Counted from the first letter of the stretch, positions 9,959 to 20,049 are shown. The stretch: 64,000 bases of DNA from Rhizobium sp. (GCA_019739215.1 JAHHDR010000019.1:62001-126000); one strand, 5' to 3'. The notes: generated by a model not told the origin, from the letters alone. Numbers and translations: made by a program.

Positions 9959-10280
9959 CTTCATTCTCCAGGACTTGGTGCGACTTACCGAGCGGTATCG
10001 TTGCACATAATGGATTTGTCGGGTGAAAAGTTCCCTCAATAACCCGTCTCCCGGGCCGGTCATAGGAAAACGCCGGCCTAAGCGCAAGCGCTCCGCTACT
10101 GCTACCCCGGACCGGTTAATGTCTCGTTAATGATCTGCCCGGCCCGAGAATTTGCAGATGAAGCCGAAGACGGAAGGTTTCTGGCGGCAGGCTGCAGAGT
10201 CATCATTTCTTCACTTTACTAAATCGATGGGCTATTTCATCCATGCGCCCGCAAAGGTATCGCCTGGAGGAAAAACGACC
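9959..10280. promoter_or_regulatory. Divergent intergenic region with CtrA-like site
   Basis: A 322-bp gap between the small secreted-protein gene (minus) and the phosphofructokinase gene (plus). I see no gene in it. It contains a TTAA-N7-TTAAC match (10115-10130, minus strand) and presumably both promoters. Confidence 0.5.
10115..10130 (-). promoter_or_regulatory. Candidate CtrA binding site
   Basis: The minus strand reads TTAACGAGACATTAAC, an exact match to the TTAA-N7-TTAAC consensus of the alphaproteobacterial cell-cycle regulator CtrA. It lies about 160 bp upstream of the small secreted-protein start and 150 bp upstream of the phosphofructokinase start. Motif match only. Confidence 0.45.
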
Positions 10281-11492
10281 ATGGCCAAACATAAAGCCGC
10301 TCTGCTCACCGCCGGCGGACTTGCACCCTGTCTTTCATCCGCAGTCGGAGGTCTGATCGGGCGCTACAGCGACGTCGCACCCGACACCGACATCATTGCC
10401 TATCGCTCCGGCTACCAGGGACTCTTGCTCGGTGATTCGATCGAGATCACGCCTGACATGCGCGAACGGTCGCATCTCCTGCATCGCCATGGCGGCTCGC
10501 CGATCGGCAACAGCCGGGTCAAGCTGACCAACATTGCCGACTGCGTCAAACGCGGCCTTGTCAAGGAAGGCCAGAATCCGCTGCGGGTCGCTGCCGAGCA
10601 ACTGACCCGTGACGGCATCACCATCCTGCACACGATCGGCGGCGACGACACCAACACCACGGCGGCGGACCTCGCTGCCTATCTCGGCGCCAACGGCTAC
10701 AATCTCACGGTGGTGGGCCTGCCGAAAACTGTTGACAACGACATCGTGCCGATCAGGCAGTCGCTCGGCGCCTGGACGGCGGCGGAGGTCGGCGCCCACT
10801 TCTTCGACAACGTCTCCAACGAGCAGAGCGCCGCCCCCAAGACGCTCGTCGTCCACGAGGTCATGGGCCGCCACAGCGGCTGGCTGACGGCGGCGACGGC
10901 CAGGGCCTATATCGAGAAGACGAGGAACAACGAATATGTCGAGGGGCTGATGATGAATTCGCAGCTCAAGAACATCGACGGCATCTATCTCCCGGAGATA
11001 GGGTTCAACTTCGAGGAGGAAGGCGAGCGACTCCGCAAGGTCATGGAGAAGCACAGCTTCGTCACCATCTTCGTCTCCGAAGGCGCGGGCCTCGACGCGA
11101 TCGTCGCCGAACGCGAGGCTGCCGGCGAACAGGTCAAGCGCGATGCCTTCGGCCATGTGAAGATCGACACGATCAATGTCGGCAACTGGTTCACCAAGAA
11201 TCTCGGCGGGCTGATCGGCGCCGAGCGGGCGATGGTCCAGAAGTCCGGCTATTACGCCCGTTCCGCCCCAGCCAACCGCGACGACCTGCGCCTCATCCAG
11301 GGTATGGTCGACCTGGCCGTGGAGAGCGCGCTCAACCGCGTGTCCGGGGTGACCGGCCATGACGAGGGCAAGGGCGGCAAGCTGCGGACGATCGAGTTCG
11401 AGCGGATCGCCGGCGGCAAGCATTTCGACACGTCGGCCCGGTGGTTCGGCGAGATGATGGCCTCGATAAGCCAGCCCTGGACCGCCAACTAG
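10281..11492 (+). CDS. pfp: Pyrophosphate--fructose-6-phosphate 1-phosphotransferase (PPi-PFK)
   Basis: Reversibly phosphorylates fructose 6-phosphate using pyrophosphate. The 403-residue protein begins MAKHKAALLTAGG, with a GGAGG ribosome site 10 nt upstream. The diagnostic residues are GGDDT (120-124), where ATP-dependent enzymes have GGDGS, and PKTVDND (148-154), where they have PGTIDND. Both point to PPi as phosphoryl donor. MGRHSGWL and the sugar-phosphate segments follow. It appears monocistronic, with a strong hairpin just after the stop. In rhizobia, which lack a classical ATP-PFK glycolysis, such enzymes are usual. Confidence 0.92.
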   Translation: MAKHKAALLTAGGLAPCLSSAVGGLIGRYSDVAPDTDIIAYRSGYQGLLLGDSIEITPDMRERSHLLHRHGGSPIGNSRVKLTNIADCVKRGLVKEGQNPLRVAAEQLTRDGITILHTIGGDDTNTTAADLAAYLGANGYNLTVVGLPKTVDNDIVPIRQSLGAWTAAEVGAHFFDNVSNEQSAAPKTLVVHEVMGRHSGWLTAATARAYIEKTRNNEYVEGLMMNSQLKNIDGIYLPEIGFNFEEEGERLRKVMEKHSFVTIFVSEGAGLDAIVAEREAAGEQVKRDAFGHVKIDTINVGNWFTKNLGGLIGAERAMVQKSGYYARSAPANRDDLRLIQGMVDLAVESALNRVSGVTGHDEGKGGKLRTIEFERIAGGKHFDTSARWFGEMMASISQPWTAN

Positions 11493-11520
11493 CGCGGAAC
11501 CGGCAGGAATCCGCCCGGTG

Positions 11521-11544
11521 TTGCCGAGGCGCAAGCCTCGGCAA
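11521..11544 (+). terminator. Hairpin downstream of pfp
   Basis: Perfect 10-bp stem TTGCCGAGGC / GCCTCGGCAA closed by a GCAA (GNRA) tetraloop, 29 bp after the pfp stop. There is no clear T tract, so termination is inferred from position and stem strength. Confidence 0.6.
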
Positions 11545-11762
11545 AGCTGTCTTAAGCCTCTGAATTCATGGATGGAAGAACGACACCCACGCTCCTGAAC
11601 GGCGACCCTGACGTGCATCCTCCATCACCACCATCACCCCTGGCTGCAAAGCAGCAGACACCGGGTTGCCCGTCAAAAGTTAATGGGGTATCAGAGCGTA
11701 ACGATTTGTGAACACGCACCTCGCGCGGTTGGCGGACCGGCAGGCAAACACGGACGGGCAAT

Positions 11763-12597
11763 ATGGGGCAGACTCTGAAGCGGGCGACGACGGCGCTCCT
11801 GGCCACAGGCACCCTGGCTTTGATCGCATCCTGCAGCAGCACGGCGCCTGTCCAGACCGCGGTTCCGACCCAAAAACCTTCGCAGGAAGAGATCGCCGTG
11901 CTGAACCAACTCAGCGCGACCGACACCACGGCGCTCGCCAGCCCCGAGACCGCGGCCGACTTGGCGACCGACCAGTCGGTAGCCATGGCCTACGCCATAC
12001 CGCAGCCGAAGCCCGCGATGACCACGAGCGACGCAGCGCAGGCGATCGACGCCAGTCTCGCCCTCGCCACCCCCGTGACCGCCCCGGAAGCCAAGACACG
12101 CAGCATCGAGATCGCCTCCGTCGATCCGGAGATCCTGCAGCTCCAGACGGCGAGCCGGGACCCGGTCGCGGCCAGCGGCGTCACGGCAAATGCCATGATC
12201 GAAGCGACGACCGAAAAACTCGATCCTTTCGTCTCCTCCACCAAGAATCCCAGCCTCAACCAGCTGATCGCCAAATACTCGGCCATGTATGACGTGCCGG
12301 AACATCTGGTTCATCACGTTGTCCGCCGCGAGAGCAACTACAAACCCGTCCGCTGTCCACCGCGGCAACTGGGGCCTGATGCAGATCCGCTACAACACAG
12401 CGAAGGGCATGGGCTACGATGGCTCGCCCACCGGCCTGCTCGACGCCGAGACCAACCTCAAATTCGCCGTGAAATACCTGCGCGGCGCCTGGCTTGTGGC
12501 TGACAAGGACGCCAAGAAGGCGGACTGGCTCTACCGCACCGGCTATTATTTCGATGCCAAGCGCAAGGGCCTGCTCGAGGAAACCGGCCTGAAGTAA
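11763..12597 (+). pseudogene. Lytic transglycosylase lipoprotein, frameshifted
   Basis: Intended product: an SLT-fold lytic transglycosylase that cleaves the glycan strand. The first frame gives a lipoprotein signal (LIASC lipobox, about residues 19-23), a long Ala/Thr-rich linker and the start of the catalytic domain (LIAKYSAMYDVPEHLVHHVVRRESNYKP). Glu in RRESNYKP is the expected catalytic acid. The reading then breaks at the CCC run 12345-12347. Removing one C restores NYKPSAVHRGNWGLMQI and the rest of the domain up to the stop at 12597. So the locus carries a +1 shift that would abolish the active site. It could be a true mutation or a sequencing error. Confidence 0.88.
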
Positions 12598-12632
12598 CAG
12601 GCCCTCCCCTTACATCACCTCCCGGACTTGCA

Positions 12633-14043
12633 TCACTCCTCAGGCGGGATCCGCGGCTGAAGCTCGGGATCCGGAACCGGCTCGCGTGCCGCCGGAACCA
12701 GTTTCTCCAGCAACTTGGCCGAGCGGTATTTGAGCCGCGACGGCGTCAGTCCAAGCCGCAGCATCACCAGCTTCTCCGACGGGACGATCGCCATCGACTG
12801 GCCGTCATGGCCGATCGCCCAATAGGCATCAGCCGGGATGGCGAAAGTTTCGCCGCCACGTTCGCCGCTTGCCGCCTTCCACGCGAGCCCGCCCGTATAG
12901 ATCCCACCTGAAAGCTCCGTGGCCGTGGACACGCGACGGATAAATTCTGCCGGCAGCACCTGCTCGTCGTTCCACTGGCCGCCATCCACGAGTAGAAGGC
13001 CGAAACGGGCCCAGTCGCGCGCGGTCGCATACATCAGCGATCCGCCGGAGAACGTGCCGTGCTGATCCGTCTCCATGACCGCGCTCGTCATTCCGATCGG
13101 ATCGAAGAGCACGCGACGGGGATAGGCAAGCGCCTCCTGCACGTCCGCAAAGGTGTTCATCCACAGTCGACTCAGCAGCACGGCGGAACCCGTCGTGTAT
13201 TCGAACTTCCGGCCCGGATCGGCCTCGAGCGGCTTGGCTTCGACAAAGCCAGCCTGGTCGGGCTCGAGGAAGAGCATGCGGGTCACATCGTTGACGTCGC
13301 CATAGGTCTCGTCGAGGTCAAGCCCACTCTGCATCGACATGAGATCGGCCACGGTGATCGCGCCGCGCCCGTCCGTCCATGCGGCGAAAAGCTTGCTCTG
13401 GTCATAGGCCAGCTTGCCTTCGGCAATGCGGGCGGCGACGATCGCCGCTGTCACGGTCTTGGTCATCGACCACCCCATCAGCGGTGTCTCGGCGGAAAAG
13501 CCGTCGCCATAGCGTTCGGCGATGATGCGGCCATCCTTGATGACGACGATGGCGCGCATGTCGGGGCCAGCAAGGTCCGGGTCTGCCAGCAAACGCCTGG
13601 ACCGTCTCGCTCAGCGGCTTGCTGACCTGGTCGCCGAGCGGCCATTCGAGTTCCGACGTCTCCATCTTGGGCGGCGTGGCGAGCGTCACGGCCCGTGCCG
13701 CCGCGAGATCGCCATCCGCGACCACGGCGCAGCCAAGCCCGGGCCGGTAGACCGCGGTCTGTTCGGCGACGAAACCGAAGAGCCTCGTGGTCACCGTATC
13801 GTCGCCTTTTGCGAACGAGACATATTCCAGCAGCGGATGACCGGGCGCCTGCACGTCTTTCGCCAGCACCTCGGCGGGATCACGTCCTGCGATGAAGGTG
13901 TTGGAACAGACGATCTTCGCCGCATAGGCGGTTCCGACCCGGAGCAGTTCCGGCGGAAAGACATAGAGCCAGCCGACAGCCCCAAGCATCACGGCCAACA
14001 GGGCGAGCCCGAGCCATTTCAATATCCGCGCAAAGATCCGCAT
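12633..14043 (-). pseudogene. Serine hydrolase, class C beta-lactamase-like family, frameshifted
   Basis: Intended product: a membrane-anchored penicillin-binding-protein-like serine hydrolase (beta-lactamase/DD-peptidase fold, such as 6-aminohexanoate-dimer hydrolases). The N-terminal frame starts at 14043 behind an AGGAG site and gives a membrane anchor (LGLALLAVMLGAVGWLYVF) and about 155 good residues. The catalytic part lies in another frame ending at 12633 and contains the S-x-x-K motif GWSMTKTVTAAI. A single extra base in the A run at 13591-13593 separates them. Restoring it gives ETVQALLADPDL. As written, no full-length protein is made. Confidence 0.87.
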
Positions 14044-14136
14044 CTTTCACTCCTGTTCGTCCCGACTCAATAGCCGAGTGAATGGCGAAATGCGATGTTT
14101 GCGAAAGATCAATTCGCCGGCCTGTGGACGTGGCCG

Positions 14137-15720
14137 TCAGGCGCTGAAGCGCAGGGCTGCATCCTTCAGCAGGTCCGGCTCGCCGTAGGCGAGTGCATTT
14201 GCCGCACCGGCGGGTATCGGACGGGAGATCAGGAAGCCCTGCACCTCTGCGGCGCCGAGCGCGCGCGCGACGGCGAGTTGATCCTCGTTCTCGACACCCT
14301 CGACGGTCGTGCTGATCCCGAAGACATGGCCGAGCCGCAGGATGATTTCAACCAGTTCGGTCTCCCGCCCGCCTTGCAGCATTGCCTGGGTGAAGGAACG
14401 GTCGATCTTCAGCCGGTCGATCGGAAACTGTCGCAGGTGATTGATGCTGGAGAAGCCCATGCCGAAGTCGTCGATCGCGATTTTGACGCCAAGCTTGCTG
14501 AGGTCAGCTAGGCTTTTGCGGATAACGGCAGTGTCCACCGTGAACGCCGCTTCCGTGATTTCGATCGTCAATCTCCGGGGCGCCACCTGGTGAATGTCCA
14601 GCATCGTCTCGACATAGCGAACCAGTTGACGGTCGCGGAATTCATCGCCGGTCACATTGACGGCAACACCGATGGACTCGGGCCAGCGCGCCGCCTCCTC
14701 GATCGCCCGCGCGATCACGAAGCGTCCCAGCGCCAGCAGGTGGCCCGAACGTTCGGCGACGGCGAGAAAATGCTCCGGTCCGAGAATGCCAAGACGCGGG
14801 TGGCGCCAGCGCACCAGAGCCTCGAAGGCGGCGATCTCACGGGTGGTGGCGCTGACAACAGGTTGATACTCGACGAAGAACTCCTCGCGCAGCAGGCCGG
14901 CCGCGATATCCTGCTCCATTCGCATTCGCTCCTGCATGTCGCGGGCCAGGGCCCGGTCGTGGAAGACATGCGACGAGCCCGCGATGTCCTTGGCGGCATA
15001 GAGCGCCAGGTCGGCCCGCTTCATCACATCAGCCATTGCGTGATCGTCAGCCTCGAAATGGGCGATGCCGATGGAGACGCCGATGACTGCCCGCCCCGCG
15101 GCAAGGTCGAAGGGTTCCGAGGCTCTGGCCTCGATCGCATGACAGAGCCGCTCCACGTCGCCATTGTCGGGCATGCCGGCAACCGTCATCACGAACTCGT
15201 CGCCGCCGAGCCGGAATATGCGGGCCTGCGCGCCGACCGCGCCCGACATCCGGGCAGCAAACAGTTGCAGCAGTTCGTCCCCGGCATCGTGACCGAGCGT
15301 GTCGTTGACATGCTTGAACTTGTCGAGGTCGAGCAGCAGGAACGCGGGCCTCGACCGGCCCCGGCGCCGCGCCCTGACGAAACGCTCGATCTCCCGCTCG
15401 AGGGAGGCCCGGTTCGGCAGGCCGGTCAGCCTGTCGTGCAGCGAGAGGTGAAGCAGTTCACGCTCGATGACCTGTCCGGCGCTGAGCCGAAGCCGAAGCA
15501 TCTCCTCCCTGCGACCGAACAGGAAGAACGCGACCGAGAAGATCAGCGGCAGCATAAAGGCCAGCGCGACGAGCGGTTCACCCAGGTGAAGCTCGAACCC
15601 ATGCGGAGCACGAAGAAGGAATTCCGCCATCAGGCCGATGGCGGGCAGCAAAGATCCAAGCGCCAGGCCAGCGATAGCATATCGCTGTGGGAGGCCCGGC
15701 AGCAAAGCTCGTAACATCAT
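14137..15720 (-). CDS. Membrane GGDEF-EAL protein (cyclic-di-GMP turnover)
   Basis: Makes and/or degrades cyclic di-GMP. The 527-residue protein has two N-terminal membrane helices (about residues 13-35 and 48-68), then a GGDEF domain with intact active site (FRLGGDEFVM) and an EAL domain (FEALVRWRHP, IAIDDFGMGFSSINHL, IDRLKIDRSF). The Asp pair and the Glu of EAL are kept, so both activities are possible. No periplasmic sensor domain of any size is present. The ATG at 15720 has an AGGAG site 8 nt upstream. It is divergent from btaA with 162 bp between them. Confidence 0.93.
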   Translation of the reverse strand: MMLRALLPGLPQRYAIAGLALGSLLPAIGLMAEFLLRAPHGFELHLGEPLVALAFMLPLIFSVAFFLFGRREEMLRLRLSAGQVIERELLHLSLHDRLTGLPNRASLEREIERFVRARRRGRSRPAFLLLDLDKFKHVNDTLGHDAGDELLQLFAARMSGAVGAQARIFRLGGDEFVMTVAGMPDNGDVERLCHAIEARASEPFDLAAGRAVIGVSIGIAHFEADDHAMADVMKRADLALYAAKDIAGSSHVFHDRALARDMQERMRMEQDIAAGLLREEFFVEYQPVVSATTREIAAFEALVRWRHPRLGILGPEHFLAVAERSGHLLALGRFVIARAIEEAARWPESIGVAVNVTGDEFRDRQLVRYVETMLDIHQVAPRRLTIEITEAAFTVDTAVIRKSLADLSKLGVKIAIDDFGMGFSSINHLRQFPIDRLKIDRSFTQAMLQGGRETELVEIILRLGHVFGISTTVEGVENEDQLAVARALGAAEVQGFLISRPIPAGAANALAYGEPDLLKDAALRFSA

Positions 15721-15882
15721 GTTAGCAGCTCCTGCGATATGTCTTCACGCTATCGGCAAGACATTAATTTTTCCTTTTGAACCATCGTGTTGCGGCCAGT
15801 CGTCAACATCCTTTCCACCCTGTCATCAAACCTTCGCTGAATCGCAATATTTCCCGGTCCAACGCAAAGTTGGGAGCAGGGC

Positions 15883-17128
15883 ATGACGCAGGTGCTGGCC
15901 AGAAAGAAATTCGGTCTCGACGAACGCCTGAAAGGCGCGCTGCTGCAGCACAAAGCGCTCAGCCTCGAGGGCATGTCGGAGCGGCTTTTCGGACTGCTCT
16001 TTTCCGGCCTGGTCTATCCGCAGATCTGGGAGGATCCCGAAGTCGACCTGATGGCAATGGAACTGCGGCCAGAGCACCGCATCGCCACCATTGCCTCGGG
16101 CGGCTGCAACATGCTGAGTTACCTCGCCAGGGGCCCCGCGTCGATCGACGTCGCCGACCTCAACGCCAGCCATATCGCGCTCAACCGGCTCAAGATCGCG
16201 GCCTTCGCCCACCTGCCGACCCACCCGGACGTGATGCGCTTCTTCGGCATCGCCAACGAACCGTCAAACGTCATTGCCTACCGGACCTTCATCGCCGCCC
16301 ATCTCGACGACGAGACCCGGCGCTACTGGGAAGGACGTCGCTTGAATGGAAAACGCCGCATCGACGTGTTCAACGGCAACTTCTACCGCACCGGGTTGCT
16401 CGGTCGTTTCATCGGCGCGAGCCATATTGCGGCCAGGCTCTGCGGTGTCGACCTGACCGAGATCATGGCAGCGCGCACATTGGAAGAGCAGCGCGAATTC
16501 TTCGAACGCAGGATCGCGCCGATCTTCGACCGCAAGGTCGTGCGCTGGATCACCGCGCGCAAGAGCTCGCTCTTCGGCCTCGGCATCCCGCCGCGACAGT
16601 TCGACGAACTTGCCAGCCTCACGGATGAAAAGACGCTCGCGGGCGTACTGCGCCAGCGCGTGGAGAAGCTCGCCTGCCAGTTTCCCGCTCAGCGAGAACT
16701 ATTTCGCCTGGCAGGCCTTCGCCCGCCGCTACCCCACTCCCGCGGAAGGCAGGCTGCCGCTCTACCTCAATCGCGACAGCTACCAGCCGATCAAGGCGAA
16801 CCTCGATCGCGTGACGCTGCACCACGCCAATTTCGAGGCGATGCTCGGCACGAAGCAAGCCGGATCGATGGACCGCTACGTGCTGCTCGACGCACAGGAC
16901 TGGATGACAGACGCGCAGATCAACAGTCTCTGGCGCGAGATCACCCGCACCGCGCGCGCCGGTGCCCGCGTGATCTTCCGGACTGCCGCCGAGAAAAGCG
17001 TCGTTGCCGACAGGCTCGTGCCCGAGATCGATCGCCGCTGGACCTACCTTGCCGATAGGTCGGAGCAACTCAACCGGCTGGACAGGTCGGCGATCTATGG
17101 CGGCTTCCACATCTATGAGCTTTCGTGA
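15883..17128 (+). pseudogene. btaA: BtaA-like S-adenosylmethionine:diacylglycerol 3-amino-3-carboxypropyl transferase, frameshifted
   Basis: Intended product: BtaA (DUF3419), which makes diacylglyceryl-homoserine, the first step to the phosphorus-free betaine lipid DGTS. The first frame covers about 265 residues (QIWEDPEVDLMAM, ASGGCNMLSYLARGP, DLNASHIALNR, NGNFYRTGLLGRF). At the CCC run 16684-16686 an extra C breaks the frame. Deleting it gives QFPLSENYFAWQAFARRYP and a 414-residue protein ending at 17128, a normal BtaA length. The downstream btaB is intact and overlaps by 4 nt. Either DGTS synthesis is lost in this strain or the base call is wrong. Confidence 0.88.
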
Positions 17129-17787
17129 TGACGGGCGCGCCACTGGCCTCCGGCAACCCGCATTCCCGCCTGATGGACAATGTCTACCGGCATCAGCGTC
17201 ACATCTATGACGCAACACGAAAATACTACCTTCTCGGTCGCGACCGACTGATCTCGGGGCTCGAGCTCCGCCCGGGCCAGAGCCTGCTCGAAGTCGGATG
17301 CGGGACCGGGCGAAACCTCGCTGTCATCGCGCGCCGCTATCCCGCAAGCCGGCTCTTCGGCCTTGATATATCCGGGGAGATGCTGGATACGGCCCGCGCC
17401 AAGCTGGCCGCTCGCCCCGGCAGCGTCACGTTGAAGCAGCTCGATGCCAACCAGTTCCTGCCGGGCGATTTCGATGAAGACGGCTTCGACCGGATCATGA
17501 TCTCCTATGCCCTCTCGATGATACCGGACTGGCGGCTGACGGTCGCGACCTCGCTTGCCGCCCTCAACCCGGGCGGCTCGCTCCACATCGCCGATTTCGG
17601 GCAGCAGGAAGGCCTGCCTCGGTGGTTCGGGCACGCACTTCGGGCCTGGCTGCACCGGTTTCACGTCACGCCGAGGGCCGATCTCGAATCAGTTCTGCGC
17701 GCGATGGTCGAGGGCACGCCCTACGGGCTGGAATTCACGCGCCACGCGCGCGGCTACAGCTGGCTCGCCGTCATCACGCGGATATGA
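17125..17787 (+). CDS. btaB: BtaB-like SAM-dependent N-methyltransferase
   Basis: Predicted to methylate diacylglyceryl-homoserine three times to give the betaine lipid DGTS. The 220-residue protein has a class I methyltransferase fold: motif I LLEVGCGTGRNL (about 50-61), motif II LFGLDISGEML, and DRIMISYALSMIPDW. The specific assignment rests mainly on its ATGA overlap with btaA, the arrangement known from Sinorhizobium and Rhodobacter. ATG codons at 17125 and 17128 are both possible starts. In those bacteria the pair is induced under phosphate limitation through PhoB. No convincing double Pho box is visible here. Confidence 0.82.
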   Translation: MMTGAPLASGNPHSRLMDNVYRHQRHIYDATRKYYLLGRDRLISGLELRPGQSLLEVGCGTGRNLAVIARRYPASRLFGLDISGEMLDTARAKLAARPGSVTLKQLDANQFLPGDFDEDGFDRIMISYALSMIPDWRLTVATSLAALNPGGSLHIADFGQQEGLPRWFGHALRAWLHRFHVTPRADLESVLRAMVEGTPYGLEFTRHARGYSWLAVITRI

Positions 17788-17961
17788 GCCGGAATCAGGC
17801 CAAGTTCGACCCGGCGGCGCGGTCCCTGCCGATTTGGCTTGAAACTAACTCATTTTTTACGATGATGTGTTGAAACGGGGGTTCGATCCTCCGGTGGCAG
17901 GCATTGCGCAGGCAGCGCACGGCGCGGGAGGCAATGTGTGGCGCGTATCATCGGGGGAACA

Positions 17962-18756
17962 ATGCGGTCTTTCGCACTTGCAATCCTGCCTCTGCTCCTG
18001 GCTTTGGCATCCTGCACCTCCACGGATTACGATCTCGTGGAAACGGCCTCCATCTCCCCGAAGTTCCACGATACCGATCCCCAGAATTTCGGAAAGATCA
18101 CGCCCCATCACCACCCCGTCCACGGCATCGACGTGTCCAAGTGGAACGGCGAGATCAACTGGCTGATGGTCAAGGACTCCGGCGTGTCCTTCGCCTTCAT
18201 GAAGGCGACCGAAGGCAAGGACAGGCTGGACAGCCGCTTTCATGAAAACTGGCGGGGCGCGCGCGCGGCGCGCATCCCCTACGCACCCTATCATTTCTAC
18301 TATTTCTGCTCCACGGCGGACGACCAGGCGGACTGGTTCATCCGCAATGTGCCCAAGAGTGCGACCTATCTCCCGCCCGTGCTCGACGTCGAATGGAACG
18401 GTTCGTCGAAAAACTGCAAGTACCGCCCGTCCAAGGCCACCGCCGTGTTCGAGCTCAAGAAGTTCATGGACAGGCTGGAAAAGCATTACGGCAAGCGGCC
18501 CCTCATCTATACGACCGTGGATTTCCACCGGGATATACTGGTCGGTGAGTTCAACGAGTACCACTTCTGGCTGCGCGCCGTGGCGCAGCACCCATCCAAG
18601 GTCTATGAGCGCGACCGCTGGGCGTTCTGGCAATACACAGCGACAGGGCGCATTCCGGGCATCAAGGGAGACACCGATATCAACGTCTTCGCCGGTACGC
18701 GCAAGAACTGGCAGAATTGGGTAAAGACCGCCGCATCCGACTGGGAAGGCGGCTGA
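17962..18756 (+). CDS. GH25 family lysozyme-like lipoprotein
   Basis: Predicted muramidase that acts on the cell wall from the envelope. The 264-residue protein has a lipoprotein signal peptide with lipobox LASC at about residues 14-17, then a GH25 domain from HGIDVSKWNGEINW (catalytic Asp) through FAFMKATEG, YHFYYFCS and LDVEWNG (Glu and Asp of the active site) to WAFWQYTATGRIPGIKG. The ATG at 17962 is preceded by GGGGGA. A GTG eight codons upstream is less likely. It is flanked by other peptidoglycan-cleaving genes but not overlapping them. Confidence 0.88.
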   Translation: MRSFALAILPLLLALASCTSTDYDLVETASISPKFHDTDPQNFGKITPHHHPVHGIDVSKWNGEINWLMVKDSGVSFAFMKATEGKDRLDSRFHENWRGARAARIPYAPYHFYYFCSTADDQADWFIRNVPKSATYLPPVLDVEWNGSSKNCKYRPSKATAVFELKKFMDRLEKHYGKRPLIYTTVDFHRDILVGEFNEYHFWLRAVAQHPSKVYERDRWAFWQYTATGRIPGIKGDTDINVFAGTRKNWQNWVKTAASDWEGG

Positions 18757-18855
18757 GCCGCAATATTCAAATCGGGATGAGGCAGACTTGCATCTGCCTC
18801 AATCTTCTGGAAAAGCTTCTGCACCCCGCAAGCAGCCATGTCCGGAAGGTCTTTC

Positions 18856-20049
18856 ATGACGCGCAACGCCGCCGCTATTCTCTTTCTCATGTCCTCTTTC
18901 GCAGCGACGCCAGCCCTGTCGCAGGAGCCGGCCGTGCCCTGCGGCGGCGAACTCACGGCCTTTCTCGACGGCGTACGGGTGGAGGCCTCGGCGAAGGGAA
19001 TTCCCGCAGACGCGATCGACCGTGCATTCGCAGGCGCGCGACTGGACAGGAAGGTTTTGAGCCGGGACCGCGGCCAGGGCGTCTTCCGCCAGACTTTCCT
19101 TGAATTCTCCAAGCGCACGGTTTCCCAGGCCAGGCTCGACATCGGCCGTCAGAAGATCAAGGACTATGCCGACACCTTCGCCAAGGCCGAGGCTGACTAC
19201 GGCGTGCCCGCCGCCGTCATCGCGGCTTTCTGGGCGATGGAAACCGACTTCGGCGCCGTACAAGGCGACTTTAACACGCGCGACGCGCTGGTGACGCTCG
19301 CGCATGACTGCCGCCGTCCGCACCTGTTCCGCCCGCAACTGATCTCGCTCATCGAAATGGTCCAGCACGGCGATCTGGATCCCGCCGCCAACACCGGCGC
19401 ATGGGCGGGAGAAATCGGGCAGGTCCAGATGCTCCCGAGGGATATCATCGCGTTCGGCACCGATGGCGATGGCGACGGCCACGTCAATCTCAAGAAAAGC
19501 GAGAAGGACGTGATCCTCACGGCCGCCCGCTTCATCCAGAGCCTTGGATACAACAGAGGCGAGCCCTGGATCCAGGAAGTCACGCTTCCGGAGGGCCTGC
19601 CTTACGAAAAAACCGGCCTGGGCGGCCCGTTGACGGCCGCGGAGTGGTTCGCGCTCGGAGTCCAGCCGCGCGACGGCAATACCAGCTTCGGCCATCTCAA
19701 GGCCGCGATCGCGCTGCCGCAGGGCCGCAAGGGGCCGGCTTTCATGACCTATCCCAATTTCGGCATCTACCTCGAATGGAACCAGTCCTTCATTTACACG
19801 ACCTCGGCCGCTTACTTCGCCACCCGACTCTCGGGTGCGCCCACTTATGAGAAGGGCAATCCGGAGCCCGGCCTGTCTCCCGACGAGATGAAGGTCCTGC
19901 AGGAAAAGCTTCAGTCACGGGGCCATGACGTCGGCAAGATCGACGGCATCCTGGGCGGCGGTACCCGCGTCGCCATCCAGAAGGAACAGCAGCGGCTCGG
20001 CATGCCGGCCGATGGCTGGGCAACGCAGACGCTGCTGAGCGCGCTCTGA
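18856..20049 (+). CDS. MltB-like lytic murein transglycosylase with peptidoglycan-binding domain
   Basis: Secreted enzyme that cuts the MurNAc-GlcNAc bond of peptidoglycan to an anhydro product. The 397-residue protein has a Sec signal peptide ending ATPALSQ. An SLT_2/MltB domain follows with the catalytic Glu in FWAMETDFG (about residue 135), plus GEIGQVQMLPRDI and AARFIQSLGYNRGEPW. A C-terminal PG_binding_1 domain sits at about 335-397 (LQEKLQSRGHDVGKIDGILGG). The ATG at 18856 has GGAAGG upstream. Another ATG six codons earlier is possible. Confidence 0.9.
   Translation: MTRNAAAILFLMSSFAATPALSQEPAVPCGGELTAFLDGVRVEASAKGIPADAIDRAFAGARLDRKVLSRDRGQGVFRQTFLEFSKRTVSQARLDIGRQKIKDYADTFAKAEADYGVPAAVIAAFWAMETDFGAVQGDFNTRDALVTLAHDCRRPHLFRPQLISLIEMVQHGDLDPAANTGAWAGEIGQVQMLPRDIIAFGTDGDGDGHVNLKKSEKDVILTAARFIQSLGYNRGEPWIQEVTLPEGLPYEKTGLGGPLTAAEWFALGVQPRDGNTSFGHLKAAIALPQGRKGPAFMTYPNFGIYLEWNQSFIYTTSAAYFATRLSGAPTYEKGNPEPGLSPDEMKVLQEKLQSRGHDVGKIDGILGGGTRVAIQKEQQRLGMPADGWATQTLLSAL

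Noticed and set aside
14590-15714. 374-codon plus-strand ORF opposite the GGDEF-EAL gene
   Set aside because: Antisense to a clear enzyme gene, with biased composition and no recognisable motif.
15809-15837. Pho box upstream of btaA
   Set aside because: Only one exact CTGTCAT half-site is present. The neighbouring 11-bp-spaced half matches poorly, so I did not list it as a feature.
17868-17905. tRNA T-arm-like stretch (GGGGGTTCGATCCTCC)
   Set aside because: No matching D-arm, anticodon arm or acceptor strand is found within the preceding 75 nt, and the stem has a mismatch.
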